Source: Protostelium mycophagum (Eukaryota; Evosea; Variosea; Protosteliida; Protosteliaceae). From it: a DNA stretch of 58,266 nucleotides. The translations under genes and the position numbers were made by a program. The first letter of the stretch is position 1. Each line of letters begins with the position of its first letter. Positions 55,439-58,266 of this stretch are shown here, in pieces. Under the pieces are notes generated by a model that was not told the origin of the DNA, ran no database searches, and saw only the letters and a program-made list of their open reading frames with translations. The DNA lies in assembly GCA_002081555.1 (NCBI GenBank), contig KV920998.1:1-58266 (forward strand), read 5' to 3'.

Positions 55439-57282
55439 TCACCTCTTCTGTGCGGGGGGTGCTGCTGAGGAGGTGGGGTTCTCCTGCCTCTTCTGTCCGG
55501 AGTTCTCCTGAGTCTTCTCGGAGTTTCCGAGGCCTCTAGGTTGACCCCTCCTGCCCCTTCCATCACGTGCTGAGGACCGACTTTTCTGTGAATCTTCGTT
55601 GGAAAATTGTCTCGTTGTAGAATGAACTTTCTGAGAGGTTTTCGCTTTCAAACTCTCTGGATCAGGTTCAATGGTGCTTATCTACACTTGTCATCATGAG
55701 ATCACAAAATGATTGTCTTCATGCTCACCTTTGACTCCACAAAAATTTCTGTCAAAATGGAAGACAGCTCCTGTATTCGTCATCATTCGTCATCCTTACA
55801 ATCATTTCCGACTCACCTTGATGCCCCACCACTCTGAAGGACCGTGTCCAACAGCTACCACTGACATTCCCCTCTTCTTTGCCTCTTCCATCCCGTTGTG
55901 TCTTGGCGCGCCGGTGATGAGCATGTCTATTGGAGTCTGCAAGTCTCATTTAACATCGAGTTTGTCGACATGGTAATGCACATGAAGAGTCATGTACATG
56001 AGATGTCAAAATGAGTGGTGATTACCTCGCCAGAGCCTCGTTGTAGATCGTCAATCAGATCAGGGGACAATGCGTTCAGAATGGCGACCCTCTTCACCAA
56101 TTCTCCGGATTTTTCCGACGAACCCAACTATGAAATTTCAGGGAAATCTCCGTATGATCAGTACCAACCTCACTGGCTTCAATCCCCTCAAACTCTTTGG
56201 ATATTTTCTCTGCAAATTCTTTCCTGCTAATGGGTGTCTTTAAATCCCCTTTTCACGTTAACAACCGTGTCGGATCACGTAGAATTCACGGTAAGTGTAC
56301 TCACCTACGAGACCAATCCTTCTGTTTGCGTCGCCTTTGTAACCGGTTACGCAAAAGGATTCGTTGCGTAAACCGAGACGCAAGGCGAGTCTGGGGTTCC
56401 ATCCTGTTGTCAAGAGCTGTCATCCGTCACCATGGTGATGCCACATTCTACAACCAGACATTTCTATTTCAATGCGGTAGGTTGTGGCAGGTAATGTTTG
56501 TACAATCTGCAGATTGCGCAGCTCTTAACGTAGTTTTCACGGCGCTTAACGTGTACTAACGCTTCAACATTCCATAAAGGATATCCTTGCCATAAGTTGC
56601 GGCACAGCCACAACACAACCATCACAAAAGACATTCTTAAGTTACAGACCTCATCGAAACGAATGTGACTCGACGCAACCGCGCCACATTTCGGCACCTG
56701 CCTTCTTTCCAACCCGAAGGGTCTGTGTAGGAATGTGAAATCAGCAGTCCTCCTGCCGCTCATCACATCATACACTTTGGCGCTGGGCTCTATGGCGAGG
56801 ATGATACTGTGAGCGTCAAGACGAGAGACGCTGCCCCAGTGTGGTTTGTGGTAAAGACGAAGTTCCTCGGGTGCGGGAGGCAGGAGGACTTCTAATGCGT
56901 CGATGACCGCCTGAGAAGTCAAAAGATATACCAAGTCATGAATGGAATTTTGACCGTGAAACGATGCGGTTAGAAACCGTGGAGAATATTCAAGAGAGTT
57001 GACAGCGTCACGTGACTTGTTTCACCTGCATTTTGGGGACTCCCTTTGCAGCTGCCAACTCTTTCAATTTAGAGTTGACCTCTGCTCCGTCAGGTTGGCA
57101 ACCTTCGACAATGTTAAATGGCACAAAGATGGAAGGAGTCCTAGGTGGGGCGTGTTTCTCCTCTCTCTGTTTTGGTTCTGAAAGTGATCAGAAAACGATT
57201 TCAGAGAAAATGCACCTGCTGTGAAGGTCTTTCCTTGAGAGCGGCGTGCGTCGTGATCACGTGACTCCTCAGCTACGTCCAT
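55439..57282 (-). CDS. NIF3 (NGG1-interacting factor 3 / DUF34) family protein
   Basis: This is a conserved metal-binding protein whose biochemical role is unsettled. From ATG 57282 (MDVAEESRDHD), exons encode an N-terminal extension (PRTPSIFVPFNIVEG). The NIF3 domain starts at AVIDALEVLLPPAPEELRLY. Core blocks are ADFTFLHRPFG in place of the usual H-H-P (the second His is Arg here), a TTGWNPRLALRLGLRN helix, and GYKGDANRRIGLVG. The C-terminal half has DMLITGAPRHNGMEEA and VVAVGHGPSEWWGIK, matching the family's D-x-x-x-T-G and GH-x-x-x-E metal blocks. A basic disordered tail (GRGRRGQPRG) precedes the stop. Loss of one metal His is notable if the splicing is right. Confidence 0.8.
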
Positions 57283-57705
57283 CTGTACCACTTAGACAGT
57301 AGATCCGTTGGAGCTCAAAAGCAGAATGAACTTACTGGTCCAAGGGAATCTTCTATTCTTTCAGTCATATGATTGATCTGGTGAAGTGACTTGATAGAGA
57401 TTCTGAAGTTCTTTAGAGAAGTAGTGAAAGACATTCTTGTTTGAAGGCATGTGCAAGTGAATGTATGAATCATATGTGAATGTGTCACACAAAATTTCGG
57501 AGCGTAAAACAACCAACCCCTTGATTAATCAATTATTTATTATTTATTTGATATATCGATTTTTCATTAGATTAATAAATAATTGATGAATTCAACATTT
57601 ATGAGGGCATTTATCACGCCAATGTCAAACAACCCTTGTCTAAGATTGAATGTACAATCACCATACAAGTAAACTCTGGATGCAACAACGACATGGCCAA
57701 TATAA
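57283..57705. other. Intergenic, nothing recognised
   Basis: This is AT-rich sequence upstream of the NIF3 gene. No frame has recognisable content, and the iterated words end here. Confidence 0.5.
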
Positions 57706-57912
57706 AGATGGCTGTGGAGCGCAGAAACTCTGTTACCTCTCCCTGCCAAGGAGCATTACAACACTATTGACGCCGTCAAGAACAAAACAGGAGACACCAC
57801 CACAGACCCAACACAAGTCGCAAAAACCTTCCACAGGAAATGGAACAAACTGTACAACTCCGCTATACCACCAAAACAAGCAGGAGAATGGCTTAATTTT
57901 GTGAAAAAAGGT
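57706..57912 (+). mobile_element. Probable non-LTR retrotransposon (LINE) ORF2 fragment
   Basis: The plus-strand frame reads EHYNTIDAVKNKTG, then TDPTQVAKTFHRKWNKLYNS. A lysine-rich turn, then TDP, then an F-x-x-x-W-x-x-L-Y helix, is typical of the linker between the endonuclease and reverse transcriptase of LINE elements. No start, endonuclease or RT core is present in the window, so this is at most a fragment. It may continue past the right edge, but the next stretch is T-rich and not coding-like. Confidence 0.35.
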
Positions 57913-58266
57913 AACTATGACAACATTCTCAACAAACCAGTTAGTCTGGTTTCTACTATGAGGGCCACATCTATTCCTTTATTTGACAGTTTGTTTTTCT
58001 TTTGTGTTCCCTTTTTCTTTTTGTTGCAATTTCTGTTTTGGTTATTGGTTCTTTGTTAGTTCAAGATTCATGTTTATGTCAATGTTGATGTTGATTTTTG
58101 GCAGGTTGGCTGTAAGTGTGTGTGTGCGTTTAGATTTGTCTCATAGAGTTGTTATTTGTTGTTTATATACGTTTGGTTGGGTTTTGGTGATGTTTGATAT
58201 CAGGAAATACATTAGAATCTTGATTTTTGAGGATTGTCTGTGCAATGTTTGATGATATTTGGTTTA
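57913..58266. other. Right end, nothing recognised
   Basis: This is T/G-rich sequence with tgtgtgtgtg-like runs. An 89-residue hydrophobic frame (57983-58252) reflects the T-rich composition rather than a gene. Confidence 0.45.

Noticed and set aside
1-58266. CRISPR arrays, bacterial operons, rRNA and tRNA genes
   Set aside because: No regularly spaced repeat array, Shine-Dalgarno pattern, rRNA signature or cloverleaf with conserved T-loop was noticed on either strand; tRNA absence was judged by eye only.

Overview
This is a eukaryotic nuclear contig with a 100-N scaffold gap at 45211-45310. Genes are dense on both strands and are broken by many short GT-AG introns, mostly about 40-60 nt. 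Intergenic gaps are short, and AATAAA often overlaps or abuts the stop codon. Tyrosine-kinase, SH3, C1, TIG/IPT, CUB/EGF and GPI-anchored proteins together suggest a free-living amoeboid protist. My best guess is a protosteloid amoebozoan (Planoprotostelium/Protostelium-like). That placement is inference from gene content, not a search.

Layout. 1-1668 is gene-poor and AT-rich. 1669-4098 (+) encodes a mitochondrial J-domain protein carrying a perfect 165-bp tandem duplication. 4593-11043 (+) encodes a receptor tyrosine kinase with a right-handed beta-helix (Pmp-like) ectodomain. 11326-13994 (+) is a GPI-anchored subtilase with a frame break. 14051-15758 (-) is a TBC1D20-type Rab GAP. It shares a tiny bidirectional promoter with 15857-17692 (+), the queuine tRNA-ribosyltransferase accessory subunit (QTRT2). 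17941-19166 (+) is a microbial-type PARG. 19403-20755 (-) is a triple-SH3 adaptor. 20948-21598 (-) is a small GPI protein. 21788-24098 (-) is a Sae2/CtIP-like protein. 24058-26789 (+) is a class III aminotransferase. 26786-32445 (-) is a CUB/EGF transmembrane receptor with repeated cytoplasmic exons. 33431-35480 (-) is an ABHD1/3-type hydrolase. 35862-37202 (-) is a VTT/DedA membrane protein. 37654-40405 (-) is a TPR-C1 protein. 41043-42688 (+) is ribose-phosphate pyrophosphokinase. 43010-43531 (+) is a membrane-anchored coiled coil. After a poorly resolved stretch comes 45132-50505 (+), an MRH/TIG/EGF GPI-anchored surface protein. 50658-53100 (+) is a tail-anchored protein. 53097-53621 (-) is a Nudix hydrolase. 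54137-54520 (+) is a stefin. 54595-54780 (-) is a detached GPI-tail fragment. 55439-57282 (-) is a NIF3 family protein. A probable LINE fragment lies near 57.7-57.9 kb.

The most unusual signals are at two scales. At gene scale: the beta-helix receptor tyrosine kinase with a tyrosine-studded tail, TPR fused to C1, and the exact J-domain exon duplication. At word scale: the window is saturated with a few iterated short words. The octamer CGTTGTAG/CTACAACG occurs about 40 times. The palindrome GATGACGTCATC occurs 7 times, within about 17 TGACGTCA. TGACA/TGTCA dyads sit against 3' splice sites, and GAAATTTC palindromes fill introns. These words are nearly absent from the gene-poor ends and from 43.5-45.1 kb.

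All splice junctions were read by eye from frame, phase and GT/AG. Outer gene limits are firmer than the internal exons of the large genes.
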